Below, one piece after another: positions 26,383 to 37,020 of a stretch of DNA of 64,000 bases (its first letter is position 1; every line of letters begins with the position of its first letter). Source of the stretch: Acanthosepion esculentum (Eukaryota; Mollusca; Cephalopoda; Sepiida; Sepiidae). The stretch lies in contig OZ038509.1 in assembly GCA_964036315.1 (NCBI GenBank), forward strand, positions 28,846,968-28,910,967, given 5' to 3'. The translations under genes and the position numbers were made by a program. Below the pieces are notes generated by a model that saw only the letters and a list, made by a program, of their open reading frames with translations, did no database searches and was not told where the DNA came from.

Positions 26383-27930
26383 GATAAGTTATCGATCAGA
26401 AAATATTGTTTTTGACAATTTCCAACAGTTTACACAAAGTTTTATGGCAAATATTAAGTTTTACAAACTTTTGAAAAATATTGAATTTTCAATGCAAAAG
26501 TAAGCATTTCAAGCTAGTTTTTCAACGTTAAACACGGTAGTTACAAATTTGAATATGCTGTTTGAAATCATTAGAAAACCAATAAAATTATTGAAAATCG
26601 ATATGGTATCGATCAGAAAATATTGTTTTTGACAATTTCCAACAGTTTACACAAAGTTTTATTGCAAATATTAAGTTTTACAAACTTTTGAAAAATATTG
26701 AATTTTCAATGCAAAAGTAAGCATTTCAAGCTAGTTTTTCAACGTTAAACACGGTAATTTCAAATGTGAATATGCAGTTTGAAATCATTAGAAAACCAAT
26801 AAAATTATTGAAAATCTATATGGTATCGATCAGAAAATATTGTTTTTGACAATTTCCAACAGTTTACACAAAGTTTTATTGCAAATATTAAGTTTTACAA
26901 ACTTTTGAAAAATATTGAATTTTCAATGCAAAAGTAAGCATTTCAAGCTAGTTTTTCAACGTTAAACACGGTAATTTCAAATGTGAATATGCAGTTTGAA
27001 ATCATTAGAAAACCAATAAAATTATTGAAAATCGATATGGTATCGATCAGAAAATATTGTTTTTGACAATTTCCAACAGTTTACACAAAGTTTTGTTGCA
27101 AATATTAAGTTTTACAAACTTTTGAAAAATATTGAATTTTCAATGCAAAAGTAAGAATTTCAAGCTAGTTTTTCAACGTTAAACACGGTAATTTCAAATT
27201 TTAATATGCTGTTTGAAATCATTAGAAAACCAATAAAATTATTGAAAATCGATATGGTATCGATCAGAAAATATTGTTTTTGACAATTTCCAACAGTTTA
27301 CACAAAGTTTTATTGCAAATATTAAGTTTTACAAACTTTTGAAAAATATTGAATTTTCAATGCAAAAGTAAGCATTTCAAGCTAGTTTTTCCACGTTAAA
27401 CACGGTAGTTTCAAATTTGAATATGCTGTTTGAAATCATTAGAAAACCAATAAAATTATTGAAAATCGATATGGTATCGATCAGAAAATATTGTTTTTGA
27501 CAATTTCCAACAGTTTACACAAAGTTTTATTGCAAATATTAAGTTTTACAAACTTTTGAAAAATATTGAATTTTCAATGCAAAAGTAAGCATTTCAAGCT
27601 AGTTTTTCAACGTTAAACACGGAAATTTCAAATTTGAATATGCTGTTTGAAATCATTAGAAAACCAATAAAATTATTGAAAATCGATATGGTATCGATCA
27701 GAAAATATTGTTTTTGACAATTTCCAACAGTTTTCGCAAAGTTTTATTGCAAATATTAAGTTTTACAAATTTTGAAAAATATTGAATTTTCAATGCAAAA
27801 GTATGCATTTCAAGCTAGTTTTTCAACGTTAAACACGGTAATTTCAAATTTGAATATGCTGTTTGAAATCATTAGAAAACCAATAAAATTATTGAAAATC
27901 GATATGGTATCGATCAGAAAATATTGTTTT
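26383..27930 (+). repeat. HOR-2 cycle 3, partial
   Basis: The cycle begins with GATAAGTTATCG and continues through GGTAGTTACAAATTTG (26538), AATCTATATGG (26813), the TTTTGTTGC monomer (27091), TTTTTCCACG (27386), GGAAATTTC (27621) and a TTTTCGC unit with a private GTATGCATTTC (27801). The order then departs from cycle 2, and the following monomers belong to the irregular zone. Confidence 0.83.
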
Positions 27931-29025
27931 TGACAATTTCCAACAGTTTACACAAAGTTTTATTGCAAATATTAAGTTTTACAAACTTTTGAAAAATATT
28001 GAATTTTCAATGCAAAAGTAAGCATTTCAAGCTAGTTTTTCAACGTTAAACACGGTAGTTTCAAATGTGAATATGCTGTTTGAAATCATTAGAAAACCAA
28101 TAAAATTATTGAAAATCGATATGGTATCGATCAGAAAATATTGTTTTTGACAATTTCCAACAGTTTACACAAAGTTTTATTGCAAATATTAAGTTTTACA
28201 AACTTTTGAAAAATATTGAATTTTCAATGCAAAAGTAAGCATTTCAAGCTAGTTTTTCAACGTTAAACACGGTAGTTTCAAATTTGAATATGCTGTTTGA
28301 AATCATTAGAAAACCAATAAAATTATTGAAAATCGATATGGTATCGATCAGAAAATATTGTTTTTGACAATTTCCAACAGTTTACACAAAGTTTTATTGC
28401 AAATATTAAGTTTTACAAACTTTTGAAAAATATTGAAATTTCAATGCAAAAGCAAGCAATTCAAGCTACTTTTGAACGTTAAACATGGTAATTTCAAATT
28501 TGAATATGCAGTTTGAAATCATTAGAAAACCAATAAAATTATTAAGAATCGATATGGTATCGATCAGAAAATATTGTTTTTGACAATTTCCAACAGTTTA
28601 CACAAAGTTTTATTGCAAATATTAAGTTTTACAAACTTTTGAAAAATATTGAATTTTCAATGCAAAAGCAAGCAATTCAAGCTACTTTTCAACGTTAAAC
28701 ACGGTAATTTCAAATGTGAATATGCAGTTTGAAATCATTAGAAAACCAATAAAATTATTGAAAATCGATATGGTATCGATCAGAAAATATTGTTTTTGAC
28801 AATTTCCAACAGTTTACACAAAGTTTTATTGCAAATATTAAGTTTTACAAACATTTGAAAAATATTGAATTTTCAATGCAAAAGTAAGCATTTCAAGCTA
28901 GTTTTTCAACGTTAAACACCGTAATTTCAAATGTGAATATGCAGTTTGAAATCATTAGAAAACCAATAAAATTATTGAAAATCGATATGGTATCTATCAG
29001 AAAATATTGTTTTTGACAATTTCCA

Positions 29026-29371
29026 ACAGTTTACACAAAGTTTTATTGCAAATATTATGTTTTACAAACTTTTGAAAAATATTGAATTTTCAATGCAAAA
29101 GTAAGCATTTCAAGCTAGTTTTTCAACGTTAAACACGGTAGTTTCAAATTTGAATATGCTGTTTGAAATCATTAGAAAACCAATAAAATAATTGAAAATC
29201 GATATGGTATCGATCAGAAAACATTGTTTTTGACAATTTCAAGCTAGTTTTTCAACGTTAAACACGGTAATTTCAAATTTGAATATGCTGTTTGAATTCA
29301 TTAGAAAACCAATAAAATTATTGAAAATCGATATGGTATCGATCAGAAAATATTGTTTTTGACAATTTCCA
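29026..29371 (+). repeat. Fused monomer, 88-bp deletion at ATTTC microhomology
   Basis: Two monomer starts here are 346 bp apart, which is 434 minus 88. At 29231-29245 the sequence passes from GACAATTTC at the end of one monomer directly to AAGCTAG in the middle of the next. The removed part would have run from CAACAG to GCATTTC. Both ends carry ATTTC, so the deletion has 5 bp of microhomology. I saw no second copy. Confidence 0.88.
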
Positions 29372-30686
29372 ACAGTTTACAGAAAGTTTTATTGCAAATA
29401 TTAAGTTTTACAAACTTTTGAAAAATATTGAATTTTCAATGCACAAGTAAGCATTTTAAGCTAGTTTTTCAACGTTAAACACGGTAGTTTCAAATTTGAA
29501 TATGCTGTTTGAAATCATTAGAAAACCAATAAAATTATTGAAAATCGATATGGTATCGATCAGAAAATATTGTTTTTGACAATTTCCAACAGTTTTCGCA
29601 AAGTTTTATTGCAAATATTAAGTTTTACAAACTTTTGAAAATATTGAATTTTCAATGCAAAAGTAAGCATTTCAAGCTAGTTTTTCAACGTTAAACACGG
29701 TAATTTCAAATTTGAATATGCTGTTTGAAATCATTAGAAAACCAATAAAATTATTGAAAATCGATATGGTATCGATCAGAAAATATTGTTTTTGACAATT
29801 TCCAACAGTTTACACAAAGTTTTATTGCAAATATTAAGTTTTACAAACTTTTGAAAAATATTGAATTTTCAATGCAAAAGTAAGCATTTCAAGCTAGTTT
29901 TTCAACGTTAAACACGGTAGTTTCAAATTTGAATATGCTGTTTGAAATCATTAGAAAACCAATTAAATTATTGAAAATCGATATGGTATCGATCAGAAAA
30001 TATTGTGTTTGACAATTTCCAACAGTTTACACATAGTTTTATTGCAAATATTAAGTTTTACAAACTTTTGAAAAATAATGAATTTTCAATGCAAAAGTAA
30101 GCATTACAAGCTAGTTTTTCAACGTTAAACACGGTAATTTCAAATTTGAATATGCTGTTTGAAATCATTAGAAAACCAATAAAATTATTGAAAATCGATA
30201 TGGTATCGATCAGAAAATATTGTTTTTGACAATTTCCAATAGTTTACACAAAGTTTTATTGCAAATATTAAGTTTTACAAACTTTTGAAAAATATTGAAA
30301 TTTCAATGCAAAAGCAAGCAATTCAAGCTACTGTTCAACGTTAAACACGGTAATTTCAAATTTGAATATGCTGTTTGAAATCATTAGAAAACCAATAAAT
30401 TTATTGAAAATCGATATGGTATCGATCAGAAAATATTGTTTTTGACAATTTCCAACAGTTTACACAAAGTTTTATTGCAAATATTAAGTTTTACAAACTT
30501 TTGAAAAATATTGAATTTTCAATGCAAAAGTAAGCATTTCAAGCTAGTTTTTCAACGTTAAACACGGTAGTTTCAAATTTGAATATGCTGTTTGAAATCA
30601 TTAGAAAACCAATAAAATTATTGAAAATCGATATGGTATCGATCAGAAAATATTGTTTTTGACAATTTCCAACAGTTTTCGCAAAG

Positions 30687-30744
30687 CAAAAGTTTGTAAA
30701 ACTTAATATTTGCAATAGCAAATATTAAGTTTTACAAACTTTTG
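30687..30744. repeat. Fold-back inverted repeat, 27-bp arms
   Basis: The left arm at 30687-30713 (from CAAAAGTTTG to ATATTTGC) is the exact reverse complement of the right arm at 30718-30744 (from GCAAATATT to CAAACTTTTG). The 4-base spacer is AATA. The right arm is the normal monomer sequence. The left arm replaces the usual TTTTATT, making this monomer 24 bp longer than its relatives (240 instead of 216). Copying of the nascent strand onto itself explains it. It is one of only two places where part of a monomer is inverted. Confidence 0.92.
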
Positions 30745-32387
30745 AAAATATTGAATTTTCAATGCAAAAGTAAGCATTTCAAGCTAGTTTTTCAACGTTA
30801 AACACGGTAATTTCAAATTTGAATATGCTGTTTGAAATCATTAGAAAACCAATAAAATTATTGAAAATCGATATGGTATCGATCAGAAAATATTGTTTTT
30901 GACAATTTCCAACAGTTTACACATAGTTTTATTGCAAATATTAAGTTTTACAAACTTTTGAAAAATATTGAATTTTCAATGCAAAAGTAAGCATTTCAAG
31001 CTAGTTTTTCAACGTTAAACACGGTAATTTCAAATTTGAATATGCTGTTCGAAATCATTAGAAAACCAATAAAATTATTGAAAATCGATATGGTATCGAT
31101 CAGAAAATATTGTTTTTGACAATTTCCAACAGTTTATACAAAGTTTTATTGCAAATATTAAGTTTAACAAACTTTTGAAAAATATTGAAATTTCAATGCA
31201 AAAGCAAGCAATTCAAGCTACTTTTCAACGTTAAACACGGTAATTTCAAATGTGAATATGCAGTTTGAAATCATTAGAAAATCAATAAAATTATTGAGAA
31301 TCGATATGGTATCGATCAGAAAATATTGTTTTTCACAATTTCCAAAATTTTACACAAAGTTTTATTGCAAATATTAACTTTTACAAATTTTGAAAAATAT
31401 TGAATTTTCAATGCAAAAGTAAGCATTTCAAGATAGTTTTTCAACGTTAAACACGGTAATTTCAAATTTGAATATGCTGTTTGAAATCATTAGAAAACCA
31501 ATAAAATTATTGAAAATCGATATGGTATCGATCAGAAAATATTGTTTTTGACAATTTCCAACAGTTTATACAAAGTTTTATTGCAAATATTAAGTTTACC
31601 AAACTTTTGAAAAATATTGAAATTTCAATGCAAAAGCAAGCAATTCAAGCTACTTTTCAACGTTAAACACGGTAATTTCAAATGTGAATATGCAGTTTGA
31701 AATCATTAGAAAATCAATAAAATTATTGAGAATCGATATGGTATCGATCAGAAAATATTGTTTTTGACAATTTCCAACAGTTTACACAAAGTTTTATTGC
31801 AAATATTAAGTTTTACAAACTTTTGAAAAATATTGAATTTTCAATGCAAAAGTAAGCATTTCAAGCTAGTTTTTCAACGTTAAACACGGTAGTTTCAAAT
31901 TTGAATATGCTGTTTGAAATCATTAGAAAACCAATAAAATTATTGAAAATCGATATGGTATCGATCAGAAAATATTGTTTTTGACAATTTCCAAGAGTTT
32001 ACACAAAGTTTTATGGCAAATATTAAGTTTTACAAACTTTTGAAAAATATTGAATTTTCAATGCAAATGTAAGCATTTCAAGCTAGTTTTTCAACGTTAA
32101 ACACGGTAGTTTCAAATTTGAATATGCTGTTTGAAATCATTAGAAAACCAATAAAATTATTGAAAATCGATATGGTATCGATCAGAAAATATTGTTTTTG
32201 ACAATTTCCAACTGTTTACACAAAGTATTATTGCAAATATTAAGTTTTACAAACTTTTGAAAAATATTGAATTTTCAATGGAAAAGTAAGCATTTCAAGC
32301 TAGTTTTTCAACGTTAAACACGGTAATTTCAAATGTGAATATGCAGTTTGAAATCATTAGAAAACCAATAAAATTATTGAAAATCGA

Positions 32388-32401
32388 TATGGTATCAGAA
32401 A
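32388..32401 (+). other. Dyad element broken by a 4-bp deletion
   Basis: Here the sequence reads CGATATGGTATCAGAAAA, where nearly all monomers have CGATATGGTATCGATCAG. One copy of ATCG (or GATC) is lost within the ATCGATC overlap, which removes the right arm of the 17-bp dyad. I did not see this deletion elsewhere. Confidence 0.85.
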
Positions 32402-33060
32402 ATATTGTTTTTGACAATTTCCAACAGTTTTCGCAAAGTTTTATTGCAAATATTAAGTTTTACAAACTTTTGAAAAATATTGAATTTTCAATGCAATAGT
32501 AAGCATTTCAAGCTAGTTTTTCAACGTTAAACACGGTAGTTTCACATTTGAATATGCTGTTTGAAATCATTAGAAAACCAATAAAATTATTGAAAATCGA
32601 TATGGTATCGATCAGAAAATATTGTTTTTGACAATTTCCAACAGTTTTCGCAAAGTTTTATTGCAAATATTAAGTTTTACAAACTTTTGAAAAATATTGA
32701 ATTTTCAATGCAGAAGCAAGCAATTCAAGCTATTTTTCAACGTTAAACACGGTAATTTCAAATTTGAATATGCTGTTTGAAATCATTAGAAAACCAATAA
32801 AATTATTGAAAATCGATATGGTATCGATCAGAAAATATTGTTTTTGACAATTTCCAACAGTTTACACAAAGTTTAATGGCAAATATTAAGTTTTACAAAC
32901 TTTTGAAAAATATTGAATTTTCAATGCAAAAGTAAGCATTTCAAGCTAGTTTTTCAACGTTAAACACGGTAGTTTCAAATTTGAATATGCTGTTTGAAAT
33001 CATTAGAAAACCAATAAAATTATTGAAAATCGATATGGTATCGATCAGAAAATATTGTTT

Positions 33061-35740
33061 TTGACAATTTCCAACAGTTTACACAAAGTTTTATTGCAAA
33101 TATTAAGTTTTACAAACTTTTGAAAAATATTGAATTTTCAATGCAAAAGTAAGCATTTCAAGCTAGTTTTTCAACGTTAAACACGGTAGTTTCAAATTTG
33201 AATATGCTGTTTGAAATCATTAGAAAACCAATAAAATTATTGAAAATCGATATGGTATCTATCAGAAAATATTGTTTTTGACAATTTCCAAAAGTTTTCG
33301 CAAAGTTTTATTGCAAATATTACGTTTTACAAACTTTTGAAAATATTGAATTTTCAATGCAAAAGTAAGCATTTCAAGTTAGTTTTTCAACGTTAAACAC
33401 GGTAATTTCAAATTTGAATATGCTGTTTGAAATCATTAGAAAACCAATAAAATTATTGAAAATCGATATGGTATCGATCAGAAAATATTGTTTTTGACAA
33501 TTTCCAACAGTTTTCGCAAAGTTTTATTGCAAATATTAAGTTTTACAAACTTTTGAAAAATATTGAATTTTCAATGCAAAAGTAAGCATTTCAAGCTAGT
33601 TTTTCAACGTTAAACACGGTAATTTCAAAATTGAATATGCTGTTTGAAATCATTAGAAAACCAATAAAATTATTGAAAATCGATATGGTATCGATCAGAA
33701 AATATTGTTTTTGACAATTTCCAACAGTTTACACATAGTTTTATTGCAAATATTAAATTTTACAAACTTTTGAAAAATATTGAATTTTCAATGCAATAGT
33801 AAGCATTTCAAGCTAGTTTTTCAACGTTAAACACGGTAGTTTCAAATTTGAATATGCCGTTTGAAATCATTAGAAAACCAATAAAATTATTGAAAATCGA
33901 TATGGTATCGATCAGAAAATATTGTTTTTGACAATTTCCAACAGTTTACACAAAGTTTTATTGCAAATATTAAGTTTTACAAACTTTTGAAAAATATTGA
34001 AATTTCAATGCAAAAGCAAGCAATTCAAGCTACTTTTCATCGTTAAACACGGTAATTTCAAATGTGAATATGCAGTTTGAAATCATTAGAAAACCAATAA
34101 AATTATTGAAAATCGATATGGTATCGATCAGAAAATGTTGTTTTTGACTATTTCCAATAGTTTATACAAAGTTTTATTGCAAATATTAAGTTTTACAAAC
34201 GTAAGCTTTTCAAGTTTTATTGCAAATATTAAGTTTTAGAAACTTTTGAAAAATATTGAAATTTCAATGCAAAAGCAAGCAATTCAAGCTACTTTTCAAC
34301 GTTAACCACGGTAATTTCAAATGTGAATATGCAGTTTGAAATCATTAGAAAACCAATAAAATTATTGAGAATCGATATGGTATCGATCAGAAAATATTGT
34401 TTTTGACAATTTCCAACAGTTTACACAAAGTTTTATTGCAAATATTAAGTTTTACAAACTTTTGAAAAATATTGAATTTTCAATGCAAAAGTAAGCATTT
34501 CAAGCTAGTTTTTCAACGTTAAACACGGTAATTTCAAATTTGAATATGCTGTTTGAAATCATTAGAAAACCAATAAAATTATTGAAAATCGATATGGTAT
34601 CGATCAGAAAATATTGTTTTTGACTATTTCCAACAGTTTATACAAAGTTTTATTGCAAATATTAAGTTTTACAAACTTTTGAAAAATATTGAAATTTCAA
34701 TGCAAAAGCAAGCAATTCAAGTTACTTTTCAACGTTAAACACGGTAATTTCAAATGTGAATATGCAGTTTGAAATCATTAGAAAACCAATAAAATTATTG
34801 AAAATCGATATGGTATCGATCAGAAAATATTGTTTTTGACTATTTCCTACAGTTTACACAAAGTTTTATTGCAAATATTAAGTTTTACAAAGTTTTGAAA
34901 AATATTGAAATTTCAATGCAAAAGTAAGCATTTCAAGCTAGTTTTTCAACGATAAACACGTTAATTTCAAATTTGAATATGCTGTTTGAAATCATTAGAA
35001 AACCAATAAAATTATTGAGAATCGATATGGTATCGATCAGAAAATATTGTTTCTGACAATTTCCAACAGTTTATACAAAGTTTTATTGCAAATATTAAGT
35101 TTTACAAACTTTTGAAAAATATTGAAATTTCAATGCAAAAGCAAGCAATTCAAGCTACTTTTCATCGTTAAACACGGTAATTTCAAATGTGAATATGCAG
35201 TTTGAAATCATTAGAAAACTAATAAAATTATTGAGAATCGATATGGTATCGATCAGAAAATATTGTTTTTGACAATTTCCAACAGTTTACACAAAGTTTT
35301 ATTGCAAATATTAAGTTTTACAAAGTTTTGAAAAATATTGAATTTTCAATGCAAAAGTAAGCATTTCAAGCTAGTTTTTCAACGTTAAACACGGTAATTT
35401 CAAATTTGAATATGCTGTTTGAAATCATTAGAAAACCAATAAAATTATTGAAAATCGATATGGTATCGATCAGAAAATATTGTTTTTGACTATTTCCAAC
35501 AGTTTACACAAAGTTTTATTGCAAATATTAAGTTTTACAAACTTTTGAAAAATATTGAAATTTCAATGCAAAAGCAAGCAATTCAAGCTACTTTTCAACG
35601 TTAAACACGGTAATTTCAAATGTGAATATGCAGTTTGAAATCATTAGAAAACCAATAAAATTATTGAAAATCGATATGGTATCGATCAGAAAATATTGTT
35701 TTTGACAATTTCCAACAGTTTACACAACGTTTTATTGCAA
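33061..35740 (+). repeat. Segment duplicated about 28.3-28.9 kb downstream
   Basis: This stretch shares an ordered set of private variants with 61980-64000: TATCTATCAG, CCAAAAGTTTTCGC, TTACGTTTTAC, CAAGTTAG, CACATAG with ATTAAATTTTAC, GCAATAGTAAGC, GCCGTTTG, TTTCATCG, GAAAATGTTG, CCAATAGTTTATAC, the 43-bp insertion scar, TAACCACGG, AACGATAAACACGTT and AAAACTAATAAAA. The downstream copy lacks one monomer near 33.5 kb and two near 34.6 kb, so the offset steps from 28909 to 28691 to 28258. Confidence 0.88.
34193..34261 (+). repeat. 43-bp jump-forward, jump-back insertion scar
   Basis: After TTTTACAAAC (ending at 34200) the sequence continues with GTAAGCTTTTCAAG, normally found about 35 bp downstream, and then returns to TTTTATTGCAAATATT. 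About 29 bp are thus present twice with a 14-bp filler between them. The monomer is 259 bp instead of 216. The same scar occurs at 62892. GTAAGCTTTTCAAG, with T for the usual A, is otherwise seen near 43797, so a variant monomer may have served as template. Confidence 0.88.
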
Positions 35741-37020
35741 ATATTAAGTTTTACAAACTTTTGAAAAATATTGAATTTTCAATGCAAAAGTAAGCATTTC
35801 AAGCTAGTTTTTCAACGTTAAACACGGTAATTTCAAATTTGAATATGCTGTTTGAAATCATTAGAAAACCAATAAAATTATTGAAAATCGATATGGTATC
35901 GATCAGAAAATATTGTTTCTGACAATTTCCAACAGTTTATACAAAGTTTTATTGCAAATATTAAGTTTTACAAACTTTTGAAAAATATTGAAATTTCAAT
36001 GCAAAAGCAAGCAATTCAAGCTACTTTTCAACGTTAAACACGGTAATTTCAAATGTGAATATGCAGTTTGAAATCATTAGAAAACCAATAAAATTATTGA
36101 AAATCGATATGGTATCGATCAGAAAATATTGTTTTTGACTATTTCCTACAGTTTACACAAAGTTTTATTGCAAATATTAAGTTTTACAAAGTTTTGAAAA
36201 ATATTGAAATTTCAATGCAAAAGTAAGCATTTCAAGCTAGTTTTTCAACGATAAACACGTTAATTTCAAATTTGAATATGCTGTTTGAAATCATTAGAAA
36301 ACCAATAAAATTATTGAGAATCGATATGGTATCGATCAGAAAATATTGTTTCTGACAATTTCCAACAGTTTATACAAAGTTTTATTGCAAATATTAAGTT
36401 TTACAAACATTTGAAAAATATTGAAATTTCAATGCAAAAGCAAGCAATTCAAGCTACTTTTCATCGTTAAACACGGTAATTTCAAATGTGAATATGCAGT
36501 TTGAAATCATTAGAAAACCAATAAAATTATTGAGAATCGATATGGTATCGATCAGAAAATATTGTTTTTGACAATTTCCAACAGTTTACACAAAGTTTTA
36601 TTGCAAATATTAAGTTTTACAAAGTTTTGAAAAATATTGAATTTTCAATGCAAAAGTAAGCATTTCAAGCTAGTTTTTCAACGTTAAACACGGTAATTTC
36701 AAATTTGAATATGCTGTTTGAAATCATTAGAAAACCAATAAAATTATTGAAAATCGATATGGTATCGATCAGAAAATATTGTTTTTGACTATTTCCAACA
36801 GTTTACACAAAGTTTTATTGCAAATATTAAGTTTTACAAACTTTTGAAAAATATTGAAATTTCAATGCAAAAGCAAGCAATTCAAGCTACTTTTCAACGT
36901 TAAACACGGTAATTTCAAATGTGAATATGCAGTTTGAAATCATTAGAAAACCAATAAAATTATTGAAAATCTATATGGTATCGACCAGAAAATATTGTTT
37001 TTGACAATTTCCAACAGTTT
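34950..37020 (+). repeat. HOR-3 related monomers, truncated cycles
   Basis: Two types of monomer largely alternate. The 216-bp type has GCAAGCAATTCAAGCTAC with AATGTGAATATGCAG. The 217-bp type has GTAAGCATTTCAAGCTAG with AATTTGAATATGCTG. The marker AACGATAAACACGTT at 34948 recurs at 36247, six monomers later. It is followed by the same sequence of TTTCTGAC, TTTCATCG, ATTGAGAATCG and GACTATTTCC monomers. Confidence 0.8.

Larger units (their letters stand above)
27931..33060 (+). repeat. Irregular monomer zone with few HORs
   Basis: About 23 monomers, mainly class B with interspersed C monomers. Many variants here are seen only once (GAACGTTAAACATGG near 28474, GAAATAATGAATT near 30070, CAAAGTATTATTGC near 32221). 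Local similarity is limited to one pair of about 433-bp dimers near 31.0-31.8 kb, marked by TTTATAC, AAAATCAATAAAA and ATTGAGAATCG. The zone holds three scars listed separately (29240, 30687, 32396). This is the least homogenised part of the window and may be an old boundary between HOR domains. Confidence 0.75.

Noticed and set aside
30539..30721. 60-codon open frame on the - strand
   Set aside because: It exists because the fold-back at 30687-30713 replaced normal sequence. It begins with TTG on the minus strand and translates satellite DNA. It is not a gene.
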